Assembly (NCBI GenBank): GCA_016789005.1
Contig: JAEURA010000139.1
Location: 1-52,650, forward strand
DNA: 52,650 bases
Direction of reading: 5' to 3'
Source: Anaerolineae bacterium
GTDB taxonomy: Bacteria; Chloroflexota; Anaerolineae; Aggregatilineales; Phototrophicaceae
A program made the position numbers and the translations under genes. How positions within the stretch are numbered: the stretch's first letter is position 1; each line of letters begins with the position of its first letter. Under the pieces are notes generated by a model that was not told the origin of the DNA, ran no database searches, and saw nothing but the letters and a program-made list of their open reading frames with translations. Shown piece by piece: positions 32,201-42,253 of this stretch.

Positions 32201-33610
32201 GCCCGCGCCCTCCTGAAGCGCCGCCAGGATCGTCGTGCCGACGGTCGCGCGGCTGCCGTCAAAACCCTGCCATTCAATTGACCAGCCGCCGGACTGCATC
32301 CCCAGGTTGTCCGCGCCGACTCCGGCGACGAACACCGTCTGCTCCGCCTGCGCATCGATGGGCAGCGCGTCATTCTCGTTCTTGAGCAGGACGAGCGACT
32401 GGCTGACGGCATCGCGCGCGACGGCGCGATGTTCGTCCGAGCCAACGCGCGGCTGAAGGACCTCGACCGCATAGGGGCGGTCGAACAAGCCGAGTTCGAA
32501 CTTCACCCGCAGGATGTTGGCGACGGCTTCGTCGATTCGTTCCAGCGCAATGGCATCGTTCGTCACCGCCTGGGTCATGGCGTCGATGAACCGCAGATAA
32601 TCCGTCGGGACCATCACCATGTCGATGCCGGCGTTGATCGACTCCACGACCGAGTCATAGTACGTGCTCGCCACGTTGTCGATCCCCGCCCAGTCGGAGA
32701 CGATGAACCCCGTGAAGCCGAGTTCGTCGCGCAGCACATCCTGAATCAGGTATTCCTGACCGTGCATCCGTATCCCGTTCCAGCTGGAAAACGAGATCAT
32801 GATGCTGCGCGCCCCGTGTTCGATGGCGCTGATATATGGGGCGAGGTGAACTTCGCGCAGCGTCGCCTCATCCACCGCCGTCTCACCGCGATCCAGCAGT
32901 GCGCCGCTCAACGGCGAGCTTCCGTAGGCGGTCCCGCCGTCACCGACATAGTGTTTCGGGGTCGCCAGCACCGACAGCGGATCGGACAGGTCAGCGCCTT
33001 GCAGCCCGACCATCATCGCTGTGCCGAGCGCCGTCACCAGCGCCGTGTTTTCGCCGTAGCCCTCGTAAGCGCGTCCCCAGCGATAATCCTGGGGGACGGC
33101 GAGTACGGGCGCGAAATCCCAGTAAATGCCCGTCGCGATCATCTCGGCAGCGGTGATCCGTCCGATGCGCATCACCAGTTCGGCGTTGCGGGTCGCGCCC
33201 AGACCGATATTGTGCGGGAACAGCACCGCTCCTGCCAGATTGTTATGCCCATGCACCGCGTCCACGCCGTAGATCATCGGGATCGCCAGCCGGGTGCTGA
33301 GGGCGGCATCCTGGTACGCCGCGACCATCGCCGCCCAGCCTTCGACGGTGTTGTCCCCGGCGGGATAACCACCGCCGCCGCTCAGCACCGAACCGATGAA
33401 ATAGCGCGCCACCGCGTCCGGCGCGATGCTGTTCTTCTCGACCTGGGTCATCTGCCCGATCTTTTCTTCGAGCGTCATCCGACCGAGCAGATCGGCGACG
33501 CGGTCTTCAATCGGCAGATCGGGGTTTTGATAGGGGAGCAGTCCTTGCGCTCCGAGGCTGGTGAAGGGGAGGAGCAGCAGCAGTACGAGACCCAAAAATC
33601 GATAATTCAT
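29210..33610 (-). CDS. Secreted GH3-CBM9-GH9 fusion glycosidase
   Basis: 1466 residues from ATG 33610 (AAGGATAACC upstream), with a signal peptide MNYRFLGLVLLLLLPFTSLG. Domains in order: GH3 (about 25-630; KIGQMTQVEKNSI, nucleophile Asp in GFIVSDWAGID, GEPPYAEFEGD in the second domain); an Ala/Pro linker; a CBM9-like beta-sandwich (about 670-875; ITLDGSLSDWDGIPFD, WNEDSLEFYFN); a cellulase N-terminal Ig domain (about 897-990; SVNQVGYLPD); and GH9 (about 1000-1466; catalytic DAGD in GWYDAGDYGKYV, HPHHRFWANDS, catalytic Glu in STNEVTINWNAPLAW). It can plausibly cut beta-1,4-glucan with the GH9 unit and trim released oligosaccharides with GH3. Both catalytic sets look intact. The gene is followed by convergent genes and preceded by a GH3 paralogue. 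Confidence 0.93.
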   Translation of the reverse strand: MNYRFLGLVLLLLLPFTSLGAQGLLPYQNPDLPIEDRVADLLGRMTLEEKIGQMTQVEKNSIAPDAVARYFIGSVLSGGGGYPAGDNTVEGWAAMVAAYQDAALSTRLAIPMIYGVDAVHGHNNLAGAVLFPHNIGLGATRNAELVMRIGRITAAEMIATGIYWDFAPVLAVPQDYRWGRAYEGYGENTALVTALGTAMMVGLQGADLSDPLSVLATPKHYVGDGGTAYGSSPLSGALLDRGETAVDEATLREVHLAPYISAIEHGARSIMISFSSWNGIRMHGQEYLIQDVLRDELGFTGFIVSDWAGIDNVASTYYDSVVESINAGIDMVMVPTDYLRFIDAMTQAVTNDAIALERIDEAVANILRVKFELGLFDRPYAVEVLQPRVGSDEHRAVARDAVSQSLVLLKNENDALPIDAQAEQTVFVAGVGADNLGMQSGGWSIEWQGFDGSRATVGTTILAALQEGAGDRVTVQYSPRGRFDGAHGDIGVVVVGEPPYAEFEGDDPDLLLNTRDARLIAAMREQVDTLIVVQLSGRPLVIDASLNLADAWVAAWLPGTEGAGITDVLFGERDFVGKLSYTWLRRREQLPFDFDHLPTEGCAAPLFPYGYGLSYADASAASPWLELAAQCAPAPAVEAAPTAAPVVALPSAESGAFAASDVLAAIPGEVAYIPYPVPITLDGSLSDWDGIPFDVFTKGTSVSLDPAENGSVRFALASDGENLYLYMVMPDATIVTGEHGQDFWNEDSLEFYFNLSGDLARTNYGEGVFQVNINPGNIGNTDPAALVSTGVNASQSGFAAFVFRTADGWGFEAAVPIPDGVAVEQGSVIGFQAHGNGSSGGDRDVKLIWSNADTSDQSYLNPSLFGYGMFYEVGNTDVPESPERAGAIETPPQQAVSVNQVGYLPDMPHFGILANRGTFGAAWTLINVETGEVVFAGSTGRSVEDAASGDTLQIADFSAFNTPGTYRLMIFDQISDPFVIGSNIYATLPIDALRYFYLNRSGIALTADHAGEAYARPAGHLSDSAVTCYRGTDAAGATWDGCNYTLNAAGGWYDAGDYGKYVVNGGISLWTLLNLYERLPEAFPDGSLNIPESGSGVSDLLDEARWEMEWLLSMQVPAGYPQAGMVHHKLHDLQWAGIPFLPPTEYDNNNDFSGAGGRYVYPPSTAATHNLAATAAQCARIWRGIDDAFAERCLQAAVTAFQAAQDNPLAIAGNTPGAGGGNYDDANVTDELFWAAAELYITTGDDRYAALMRSTPYLTTFGGLGKNSSMSWGDTAALGALSLVLHRADLPEVSTLGEQIVLTADAYLETIRTEGYHVPITTYEWGSNSAVLNNALVLAYAHDITGDARYLHGVAESMDYLLGRNALAFSFISGYGARAMMHPHHRFWANDSANGFPPPPPGVVAGGPNAAPSDPTALEEANLDAGPARRYVDLIGSWSTNEVTINWNAPLAWVSAYLNQIANSGR

Positions 33611-33726
33611 GATGGTTATCCTTGATGAGACTCTCCGCTGCCGGCATCCGGGAGCGCTCTCAGATACCGGCAATCATAATGATACCGCTTGCGGGGTGGA
33701 CTTCAACCTACGGTGCTGGCAATGAC

Positions 33727-35523
33727 TCAGACCAAGCCATCCCCAAACCGGAACAGCGGTCCTGCCGGATCGGACTTCAGCCGCGCCAACGGCAGTTGAT
33801 CGAGGCTGCGCAGCCACGAATACGCCAGCCGTCCGGTAAATGGATGATCGCCGAACAGCACATCGGTGATTCCCGCGCCCTCCGTGCCCGGCAGCCACGC
33901 CGCCACCAGCGCATCGATCTTCGGCAGCGCCTCGGTCACGATCAGCGGGCGACCGGAGATCAGCACGACGACGAGCCGGTCGCAGCGCGCGCGCAGCCGG
34001 TCGATCATCGCCAGATCATCCGCCGCGAGCGCGGGCGCGGCATTATCGCCGAAGCCTTCGGCATAGGGCTGTTCGGCGATCACCGCTATGCCGACCGGCG
34101 CTGTCACACCCTCGGCGAACTGCGCCGCCGGATCAACATGGATCAGAGTCTCTGGCGAAACGGTCTGCCGGACCGCCTCCAGCACCGTCGTGCCGCCGGG
34201 CAGCACGCCAGTCGCGCGAGATCCTCCCTGCCATGCGATGGTCCATCCGCCGCACTGAAGCCCAACGTCATCCGCCGCGTTACCGGCGAGCAGGAGCGCC
34301 GGGAGGTCCCTCGCCAGCGGCAGCGTTTGCCCCTCGTTTCTGAGCAGGACCAGCGACTTGCGCACAGCTTCGCGGGCGACGGCGCGGTGTGCCGTCGAAC
34401 CGACCTCGGCGAGCAGCGCTTCGTCGCCAAAGGAGTCTTCAAACAAACCGAGCGCGAACTTGACGCGCAGAATACGCCGCACGGCGTCGTCGATGCGCGC
34501 CTGCGCCACGTCGCCATTCTGCACGGCGCTGGTCAGCGCGTCGATGAAGCGCCTGAAATCGTAGGGGACCATCACCATGTCCATGCCGGCGTTGACGCTC
34601 TGCACGACGCACTCGTAATGGCTCGGCGCGATCTGGTCAACGCCTTTCCAGTCCGAGACGAGAAAACCAGCAAAGCCAAACTCGCCCTTCAGCACCTTGG
34701 TCAGCAGCGCGTGATGGCGGTGCATCTTGACGCCGTTCCAACTGGAGAACGACACCATGATGTTGAGCGCCCCGGCTTCGACAGCTTCGCGGTAGGGGCG
34801 CAGATGAACCTCGCGCAGGGTCGCCTCATCGACCTGCGCATCCCCCTGATCGATCTTGTAGAAGGGCGTCGCCGCCTGCCAGTTGTCGGCATTCGCCCAT
34901 TCGGCGAGTTGGGTGCTGTTCCATTGCGTCGCGCCGTCGCCGACGAAGTGCTTGAAGGAGTGCAGCACGCGCCGACCTCTGTCCAGCCCGCGCGCGAAGG
35001 CGAGCGCCAGCGGGATCACCCGGTCGGCGTCTTCGCTGAATCCTTCGTAGGTGCGCCCCCAGCGAACATCCTGGGGAACAGACACCGCCGGGGCAAACGT
35101 CCAGCGCACGTGAGTCGCCAGCAGCTCACGGGCGACAACTTCCCCGATCCGCTCGACCAGCTCCGGGTCGCCTGCTGCGCCCAAGCCGATATTGTGCGGG
35201 AAGATCACCGCGCCCTGAACGTTGCTGTGCCCATGCACCGCATCAACACCGTAGATCACCGGGATCGCCAGCCGCGTGTTTTGCCCGGCTTCGAGGTAGG
35301 TGCGCACCATCGCCGCCCAGGTGTGGGGATTATTCTCTTCAGGGTTGCCGCCGCCACCGCTCAACACCGAACCGATGGTGTAGCGGGTGACCTCTTCGGG
35401 GGTGATGCTGTTCTTCTCCACCTGGGTCATCTGCCCGATCTTCTCAGCGAGAGTCATCCGGGCAAGGAGTGCATCCACGTGCGCCTCGTAGACGAACGCA
35501 GAGGTGAGCGCGGTCATTTGCAT
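33727..35523 (-). CDS. Glycoside hydrolase family 3 beta-glucosidase-type enzyme, cytosolic
   Basis: 598 residues without a signal peptide (MQMTALTSAFVYEAHVDALLARM). Residues 15-360 form the GH3 barrel (MTLAEKIGQMTQVEKNSITPEEVTRY, IPVIYGVDAVHGHSN, nucleophile Asp in GFLVSDWKGVD) and about 375-598 the second domain (VLLRNEGQTLPLARD, AEQPYAEGFGD with a candidate acid/base Glu, FGDHPFTGRLAYSWLRS). It closely parallels the GH3 module of the neighbouring fusion protein, so the pair arose by duplication. Located in the cytosol it would cleave imported cellobiose or short beta-glucosides. The gap to the next gene is 116 bases, so both may be one transcript. Confidence 0.92.
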   Translation of the reverse strand: MQMTALTSAFVYEAHVDALLARMTLAEKIGQMTQVEKNSITPEEVTRYTIGSVLSGGGGNPEENNPHTWAAMVRTYLEAGQNTRLAIPVIYGVDAVHGHSNVQGAVIFPHNIGLGAAGDPELVERIGEVVARELLATHVRWTFAPAVSVPQDVRWGRTYEGFSEDADRVIPLALAFARGLDRGRRVLHSFKHFVGDGATQWNSTQLAEWANADNWQAATPFYKIDQGDAQVDEATLREVHLRPYREAVEAGALNIMVSFSSWNGVKMHRHHALLTKVLKGEFGFAGFLVSDWKGVDQIAPSHYECVVQSVNAGMDMVMVPYDFRRFIDALTSAVQNGDVAQARIDDAVRRILRVKFALGLFEDSFGDEALLAEVGSTAHRAVAREAVRKSLVLLRNEGQTLPLARDLPALLLAGNAADDVGLQCGGWTIAWQGGSRATGVLPGGTTVLEAVRQTVSPETLIHVDPAAQFAEGVTAPVGIAVIAEQPYAEGFGDNAAPALAADDLAMIDRLRARCDRLVVVLISGRPLIVTEALPKIDALVAAWLPGTEGAGITDVLFGDHPFTGRLAYSWLRSLDQLPLARLKSDPAGPLFRFGDGLV

Positions 35524-35629
35524 ATTGGGCGGCCTCGTTTCAGGTCAGGAAAAAGCGGCGCAGCAGCGGGATATTATAGGCGCTGTCGAACCTCTGTGGT
35601 ACGACCAATGGCGGGCGCGGGACTTGACT

Positions 35630-35707
35630 CCCCCTTCTCCCACAAAAACGGGGAGAAGGGGGCTGGGGGTTGAGGGATTTCACCCCTTCGCCCTGCAGGC
35701 GAAGGGG
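35630..35707. repeat. Two G/C-rich hairpin repeats between mmsA and the GH3 gene
   Basis: CCCCCTTCTCCC (35630-35641) pairs with GGGAGAAGGGGG (35651-35662) with a 9-base A-rich loop. CCCCTTCGCC (35683-35692) pairs with GGCGAAGGGG (35698-35707) with a 5-base loop. Each is followed by a GGGGGTTGAGG-like tail, the style of the dispersed palindromes elsewhere in this window. They fill the 218-base gap between a minus-strand stop (35742) and a minus-strand start (35523), and may end mmsA transcripts. Confidence 0.7.
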
Positions 35708-35741
35708 ACGGGGGTTGAGGGGAGGGAAACTCAGTCGCCCT

Positions 35742-37214
<1,473 letters not shown>

Positions 37215-37227
37215 AGACCGTTGTCCT

Positions 37228-39093
37228 TTACAGGTGATAGCGTTCTTTCGCTTTGTTCTGCTCGTACTGCTGACGCGCTTCCTGCACCGCCGGGTTCTCG
37301 CTGACTTCCGCGACGGCGACATCCCACCAGGACTCGTACCCGCCCACGCGCTGCCGGCGGTCGGTTTCGGTGACGATGCAGACGGGTTTCCCCTGTATCG
37401 TCTTGGCGGTTTCCAGCGCGGCGGAGAGATCTTCGCGGGTGGTGGCGGCGATGACGTGCGCGCCCATGCCCCGGCAGATCGCCGCGTAATCGACGGGCAG
37501 CGTGTCGCCGTCGAGCTGATCGTCTTCGGAACGGTAGCGGTACTTGGTGCCAAAGCCGTCGCTGCCGACGCTCTTGCTCAGCCCGCCGATGCTGGCGAAG
37601 CCGTGATTGTCGATCAGGACGATGTTGACCTTCACGCCTTCCTGCACCATCGTGACGATCTCGCTGTTCATCATCAGGAACGAGGCATCGCCGACCATGA
37701 CGTACACCTCGCGTTCCGGGTCCGCCATCTTCACGCCCAGCCCGCCCGCCAGCTCATAGCCCATCGTGCTGAAGCCATATTCTAAATGGTAGCCGCGCGG
37801 GTCGCGGGTGCGCCACAGCTTGTGCAGGTCGCCGGGCAGGCTGCCTGCCGCGCACAGGACCACATCCTGGGAGCGAGACTGGCTGTTGACCATGCCGATG
37901 ACTTCTCCCTGGCTCAGCATCGGCTCGTGTTCCAGGTTGTAGATGCGGTGGACTTCCAAATCCCAGGCGCGGTTGAAGTCGGCGGCGCGCTGTCGATAGG
38001 CTGCCGCTGTAGAAAAGCCGCTGATCGCCTGCCCCAGTTCTTCGAGGGCGGCTCTGGCATCCCCGGTCAGCGGCAAAGCGGACTGTTTATAGGAATCGAA
38101 CTCCGCGACGTTGATGTTGATGAACTTCACGTCGGGGTTCTGGAACGCGGTCTTGCTGGCGGAAGTGAAATCGCTGTAGCGCGTGCCGATGCCGATGATC
38201 AGGTCGGCTTCCCGCGCCATGATATTCGCCCCGCTCGTCCCGGTCGTCCCCACCGCCCCCAGGTTGAGCGGATGATTGTAGGGCAGCGCGCCTTTGCCCG
38301 CCTGCGTTTCACAGGATGGGATGCCTGCGCTTTCGACGAACGACCGCAGCGCGGCGTATGCCTCGCTGTAATGCACGCCGCCCCCTGCCACGATCAGCGG
38401 CGCTTTGGCGGCTTTGATCCACTCGGCAGCCTGTTGAATCAGCGCGCGGTCCGGGCGGTTGCGGGGGATTACCCACACCCGCTTCTGGAACATCGTCTGA
38501 GGGTAATCGTACGCCATCGTCTGCACATCCTGCGGCAGCGCCAGCGTGACCGCGCCGGTATCGGCTGGAGAAGTCAGCACGCGCATGGCTTCCGGCATCG
38601 CCAGGATGAGCTGTTCCGGGCGGTTGAGGCGGTCCCAGTAGCGCGACACCGGCTTGAAGCAGTCATTGACGCTGATGTCCTGCGAATGCTCATTTTCGAG
38701 CTGCTGCAAGACCGGCGCCTGCAGGCGCTCGGCGAAGATGTCGCCGGGCAGCAGCAGCACCGGGATGCGGTTCACCGTCGCCACCGCCGCCGCCGTCACC
38801 ATGTTCAGCGCACCGGGACCAATGCTCGACGTACAGGCGAAGGTCTGCATGCGGTTCTTGTGCTTGGCATAGGCAATCGCCGCGTGGACCTGCGCCTGTT
38901 CGTTGCGGCACTGGTAGTAGCGGAAGCGGTCCGAATACTGCTGAAGCGCCTGCCCGATCCCGGCAACATTGCCATGCCCGAAGATGCCCCACGCCCCGGC
39001 GAAGAAAGGCGTTTCCACGCCATCGCGGGACACAACCTGCTGTGTGAGGTACAGGACGAGCGCCTGCGCCATCGTCAAACGTTGTGTTTGCAT
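37228..39093 (-). CDS. iolD: 3D-(3,5/4)-trihydroxycyclohexane-1,2-dione hydrolase IolD
   Basis: 621 residues from ATG 39093 (GGGG upstream). TPP-dependent fold: Glu65 in [69 protein letters not shown] characteristic of Iol[30 protein letters not shown] and [15 protein letters not shown]. It opens the inositol-derived cyclic dione to 5-deoxy-glucuronate. The usual IolD length is about 620-640. It follows iolB by 12 bases in the direction of transcription and precedes mmsA. Confidence 0.95.
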   Translation of the reverse strand: MQTQRLTMAQALVLYLTQQVVSRDGVETPFFAGAWGIFGHGNVAGIGQALQQYSDRFRYYQCRNEQAQVHAAIAYAKHKNRMQTFACTSSIGPGALNMVTAAAVATVNRIPVLLLPGDIFAERLQAPVLQQLENEHSQDISVNDCFKPVSRYWDRLNRPEQLILAMPEAMRVLTSPADTGAVTLALPQDVQTMAYDYPQTMFQKRVWVIPRNRPDRALIQQAAEWIKAAKAPLIVAGGGVHYSEAYAALRSFVESAGIPSCETQAGKGALPYNHPLNLGAVGTTGTSGANIMAREADLIIGIGTRYSDFTSASKTAFQNPDVKFININVAEFDSYKQSALPLTGDARAALEELGQAISGFSTAAAYRQRAADFNRAWDLEVHRIYNLEHEPMLSQGEVIGMVNSQSRSQDVVLCAAGSLPGDLHKLWRTRDPRGYHLEYGFSTMGYELAGGLGVKMADPEREVYVMVGDASFLMMNSEIVTMVQEGVKVNIVLIDNHGFASIGGLSKSVGSDGFGTKYRYRSEDDQLDGDTLPVDYAAICRGMGAHVIAATTREDLSAALETAKTIQGKPVCIVTETDRRQRVGGYESWWDVAVAEVSENPAVQEARQQYEQNKAKERYHL

Positions 39094-39105
39094 CAATAGT
39101 CCCCT

Positions 39106-40005
39106 TTAGCGCGGCTCCATACCGTGATGCACCAGCGGCAGGCGTGGGTCCTGCCATGTCCAGGTCTTCTTCACCCAGGCATACGCCGGATCATCGACGG
39201 CGGTGAGCGACTGCGCCGATCCCGCCAGGAAGTTCAGGTAGTAGGTGGTGTAGCCATGCGCGCTGACCACCGGGTGATAGCCCGCCGGAACCAGCACGAC
39301 GTCATGATTCCGCGCCAGCATCAGCCCGTCAATCGGCGCGTCATTGGTGCTGCTGGCGTCGGTATAGACGCGCTGGTAAGCATAGCCGTTCGGATGATCG
39401 ATCTTGTAGAAGTAGATCTCTTCCAGGTCGGCTTCGATGATCCTGCCGCCGGCATCTTCGCGGTGGACATCATGCTTGTGCGGGGGGTAGCTGCTCCAGT
39501 TGCCGGGCGGCGTGTAGACTTCGACCGCGACGATGCGGTGACAGTCGAAGCCTGGCGGTAGGATGCTGTTGATCTGGCGCGTGGCGTTGCCGCCGCCGCG
39601 AATTTCAATCGCGCTCTGCTCCGGCGTGACCAGCTGCGTCGGGTGATCCTGATCGCTCTTCACCCAGCACGAGGCGAATTCCAGACCCTCCGTCAGCGCC
39701 TCGATAGTGAATTCCTTGTGCCGCGACAGATAGAGCGCATGAGGCATTCCGCTGAAGACGTTCGGGCGGCGTCCGACGCGCTCAAACACGCCGTCGCTGG
39801 TGCTGATCCGGCACACGCCGCCCAGAATCACGATGGCGTTTTCGCACTCCCCCGTCTGCTGCCCGAAGGTCTCACCTTTGTTCAGCCGCATGGCGGACAT
39901 GTTCAGGTGTTCCCAGCCCGCCTCGGCGGCGTTGATGCGGGCGAATTCGCCGCTCCCGCCTGTGTCCTTCGACCTGACCAGCATGTTCTCTGCCGTGTAG
40001 CGCAT
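39106..40005 (-). CDS. iolB: 5-deoxy-glucuronate isomerase IolB
   Basis: 299 residues from ATG 40005, which stands seven bases after AGGAGG; ATG 40011 is too close to that site. It is a bicupin with KGETFGQQTGECENAIVILGGVC in the first half, and the metal-binding cluster PPHKHDVHREDAGG...LEEIYFYKID plus GYHPVVSAHGYTTYYLNFLAG in the second. It isomerises 5-deoxy-glucuronate to 2-deoxy-5-keto-gluconate, directly after the IolD step. Co-directional with iolD (12-base gap). Confidence 0.95.
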   Translation of the reverse strand: MRYTAENMLVRSKDTGGSGEFARINAAEAGWEHLNMSAMRLNKGETFGQQTGECENAIVILGGVCRISTSDGVFERVGRRPNVFSGMPHALYLSRHKEFTIEALTEGLEFASCWVKSDQDHPTQLVTPEQSAIEIRGGGNATRQINSILPPGFDCHRIVAVEVYTPPGNWSSYPPHKHDVHREDAGGRIIEADLEEIYFYKIDHPNGYAYQRVYTDASSTNDAPIDGLMLARNHDVVLVPAGYHPVVSAHGYTTYYLNFLAGSAQSLTAVDDPAYAWVKKTWTWQDPRLPLVHHGMEPR

Positions 40006-40047
40006 GGGCATCCCTCCTAAGCGGAATCTTGAAAGAAAACTACGAGC

Positions 40048-40104
40048 GGGAGACCCGCCGGGTCTCCCCTACAACCAACGTGCCGTAGGGGCGAGCCGGC
40101 GGCT
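40048..40104. repeat. Palindromic repeats upstream of iolB
   Basis: GGGAGACCC (40048-40056) pairs with GGGTCTCCC (40060-40068) across a 3-base loop. A second palindromic piece, GGGGCGAGCCGGCGGCTCGTCC, at about 40088-40109, resembles the segment at 44355-44377. They sit in the 127-base gap between the transaldolase stop and iolB and may act as an intercistronic hairpin. Confidence 0.6.
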
Positions 40105-40132
40105 CGTCCGTTGAGAAGATGCGAGACATGAC

Positions 40133-41227
40133 TTAGGCGACATCGGGATTAGGCAGCATGAACTTCTCGCGGATGAGCGCGATCAGCTCATGATATGAAG
40201 CAATGAACCCGCGCAGCGTGCGCACCGTCGCGCCATAACCGTCGAACTCCGCCGCCGACATGCCATCCGCGTCGTATGCCCTTCGGAAATCGGGAACGTG
40301 CCTATACAGGTCATCGATGATCGCAGGATCGACCGGCGCGTGCATGCGGTCGAAAACCTGCACATCCGAAGCGTTGAAGCGTTTCGCCCAGTCGCACGGG
40401 ATGCTCTGGACAATATCCCCGCCGATGAATTCCGACCAGTGGCGGTGATGCCGGTACGCCGCCACCAGCAGCCGGGCGCGATAGCCGCGTTCCTGATAGA
40501 GGCTGTACGCCTTCTTCATCACGGCAACGCCTGCCCAGGGGATGGAATCCGGGTTGACGGTGATCCGGTCGCGATGTGTGACGGCGGACATCCAGTCATC
40601 GACCCGCCCGACCATGATCGTGCAGACCGGCTGCATGTGCTGCGTCGGCAGCCCTTCGGCGGCGCGGCGTTTGAGTCCCCGTTCGACCGCCTCGCCAACC
40701 GCAGCCGCCTGTGGGACCGTGAAGCTGACGGTGGCGTTGATGCTCACGCCGCGATAGGTTGCCTCCTCAATCGCCTGCACGCCCGCCGCCGTGACCGGCA
40801 CTTTCACGTTCAGGTTCGGCGCAAGAGTGTTGAAGTACACCGCCTGTTCCAGCATCGCCTGTGCGCTGCGATAGTTCGCCGGGTTCGTCTGAATAGAGAG
40901 CAGCCCTTTTTTGCCGCCGGTGCGCTCAAACGTGGGCAGCAGCAGCGTCGCCGCGTGGGCAGCGACCGCTTCCACGACTTTCCAGGTCACCTCGGTTTCG
41001 GACGCGGCGGGGTTCTCGTCGATGATCTCCTGAATGCGCGCCGACCACAGCGGCATTTCCTGCTTTAGCACGGTATGCACGATGGTCGGGTTGCTGGTCG
41101 CGCCCACCGCGCCGTGTTCGATGGCATACTTGAGTTCTTCTACCGAACACGAGTCGTTCCAATAATCGGTGATTGTCGTCTGCGACATCTCGTGCAGCGG
41201 ACTCTTGTAGCTGTTTGTCACGCTCAT
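40133..41227 (-). CDS. Transaldolase-family class I aldolase in the inositol operon
   Basis: 364 residues from ATG 41227 (GGAGGG upstream). Transaldolase marks: GATSNPTI (42-49), LSIQTNPANYR, and the Schiff-base lysine Lys142 in NLNVKVPVTAAGVQAIEEATYRGVSINATVSFTV. The C-terminal part is long (DWMSAVTHRDRITVN, VLVAAYRHHRHWSEFIGGDIVQSIP-like). It lies between iolE-like and iolB, where iolC and iolJ would be expected, and neither of those is in the window. It may cleave the deoxy-keto-gluconate (or its phosphate) or act as a true transaldolase feeding the pentose pathway. Family is sure; the reaction is inferred from position. Confidence 0.88.
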   Translation of the reverse strand: MSVTNSYKSPLHEMSQTTITDYWNDSCSVEELKYAIEHGAVGATSNPTIVHTVLKQEMPLWSARIQEIIDENPAASETEVTWKVVEAVAAHAATLLLPTFERTGGKKGLLSIQTNPANYRSAQAMLEQAVYFNTLAPNLNVKVPVTAAGVQAIEEATYRGVSINATVSFTVPQAAAVGEAVERGLKRRAAEGLPTQHMQPVCTIMVGRVDDWMSAVTHRDRITVNPDSIPWAGVAVMKKAYSLYQERGYRARLLVAAYRHHRHWSEFIGGDIVQSIPCDWAKRFNASDVQVFDRMHAPVDPAIIDDLYRHVPDFRRAYDADGMSAAEFDGYGATVRTLRGFIASYHELIALIREKFMLPNPDVA

Positions 41228-41230
41228 CAA

Positions 41231-41344
41231 TCACGCCCTCCAAACTGTAAGTGCTGAGGACTGAGGTTAAAGCACTGAGGAAGGACATGCAGCCTGTATG
41301 AATTCCTTCCTCAGTCTTCAGCACTCAGTCCTTGGCACTCTCGT
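41231..41344. repeat. AGTGCTGAGGACTGAGG-type inverted repeats
   Basis: The gap between the iolE-like stop and the transaldolase start holds AGTGCTGAGGACTGAGG and AGCACTGAGGAAGGA on one side and TCCTTCCTCAGTCTTCAGCACTCAGTCC on the other, in inverted order. They can fold into a long imperfect hairpin. The pattern is repeat-like rather than coding, and no promoter is evident. Confidence 0.55.
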
Positions 41345-42241
41345 CTATAACCCCAATGACTTCAGATAATCACGGTTGCGCTGCGCGCTCTCTCTGGGCG
41401 TGCCCATGCCCGGCAGCACATCCTGCTCGACCACGATCCAGCCGTCATAGCCGATCTGCTTGAGCGCATCGCGCACGGCGGAGAATCGCACATCGCCCCT
41501 GCCCAGCTCGCAGAACACGCCGTGACCCACCGAGGTCGGACCATCCCACCCGTTTTCGCGCGACTGACGGGCGACGTTCGGCTCGTGATCCTTGAAGTGC
41601 ACGTGCCAGATGCGATCTTTGAACTGCTGTACGCCCTGCACCTCATCACCACCGGCGAAGCGCCAGTGCCCGGTGTCGAAGACCATGCCGAGGATGTCCG
41701 GGTTGGTCATGTCCATCAGGCGCTGCGTTTCGGCAGGCGTTTCGATCCACGTGCCGACATGATGATGGAACACCGTCCGCAGTCCGGCTTCGTCCATGAC
41801 CCGGCGGGCGACGTAATCGGCGCCTTTGGCAAACACCTTCCACTGCTCCCCGCTCATGCCCATCTCCGGCGTGACGCGACCGGCGTGCCTGGTGCGCATC
41901 GGGTCGGCATAAGGATCGTTGCCCAGCACGATCAGGGTGTTCGACCCGCCGACCGCTGCCAGCAGCTTTGCCGTGCGCACGCAGTCGTCGGCGCTCTGCT
42001 GGTGCTGCGATGCGTCGTGCAGTTTGACGCTCACCCACGAGGCGAGCAGGTCCAGCCTGCGCGACGAAAGCTCATTCGTCAGCGCTGCCGGATCGGTCGG
42101 CATGAAGCCCCAGTCGCCGAGTTCTGTACCAATATAACCGGTGGCGGCGATTTCGTTCAGCACGCGCACATAATCGTAGCGTTCGCCTTCGATGCCTTCG
42201 ATCACGCCCCACGAGCAGGGCGCGTTGGCGATCTTCAACAT
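41345..42241 (-). CDS. iolE: IolE-like inosose dehydratase (TIM-barrel)
   Basis: 298 residues. It begins [15 protein letters not shown] and shows [74 protein letters not shown] and [10 protein letters not shown], the metal-binding barrel pattern of inosose dehydratase. It dehydrates 2-keto-myo-inositol to the cyclic dione substrate of IolD. It lies 12 bases after the Gfo/Idh gene (42254) in transcription order. A sugar phosphate isomerase/epimerase of another specificity is the alternative, but the cluster favours IolE. Confidence 0.88.
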   Translation of the reverse strand: MLKIANAPCSWGVIEGIEGERYDYVRVLNEIAATGYIGTELGDWGFMPTDPAALTNELSSRRLDLLASWVSVKLHDASQHQQSADDCVRTAKLLAAVGGSNTLIVLGNDPYADPMRTRHAGRVTPEMGMSGEQWKVFAKGADYVARRVMDEAGLRTVFHHHVGTWIETPAETQRLMDMTNPDILGMVFDTGHWRFAGGDEVQGVQQFKDRIWHVHFKDHEPNVARQSRENGWDGPTSVGHGVFCELGRGDVRFSAVRDALKQIGYDGWIVVEQDVLPGMGTPRESAQRNRDYLKSLGL

Positions 42242-42253
42242 AATGCAGATCTC

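Noticed and set aside
37215..37553. 113-codon N-terminal extension of the mmsA frame
   Set aside because: The extension lies inside iolD coding sequence and is Pro/Ser/Arg-rich; ATG 37214 has its own ribosome site and gives the usual MmsA length.
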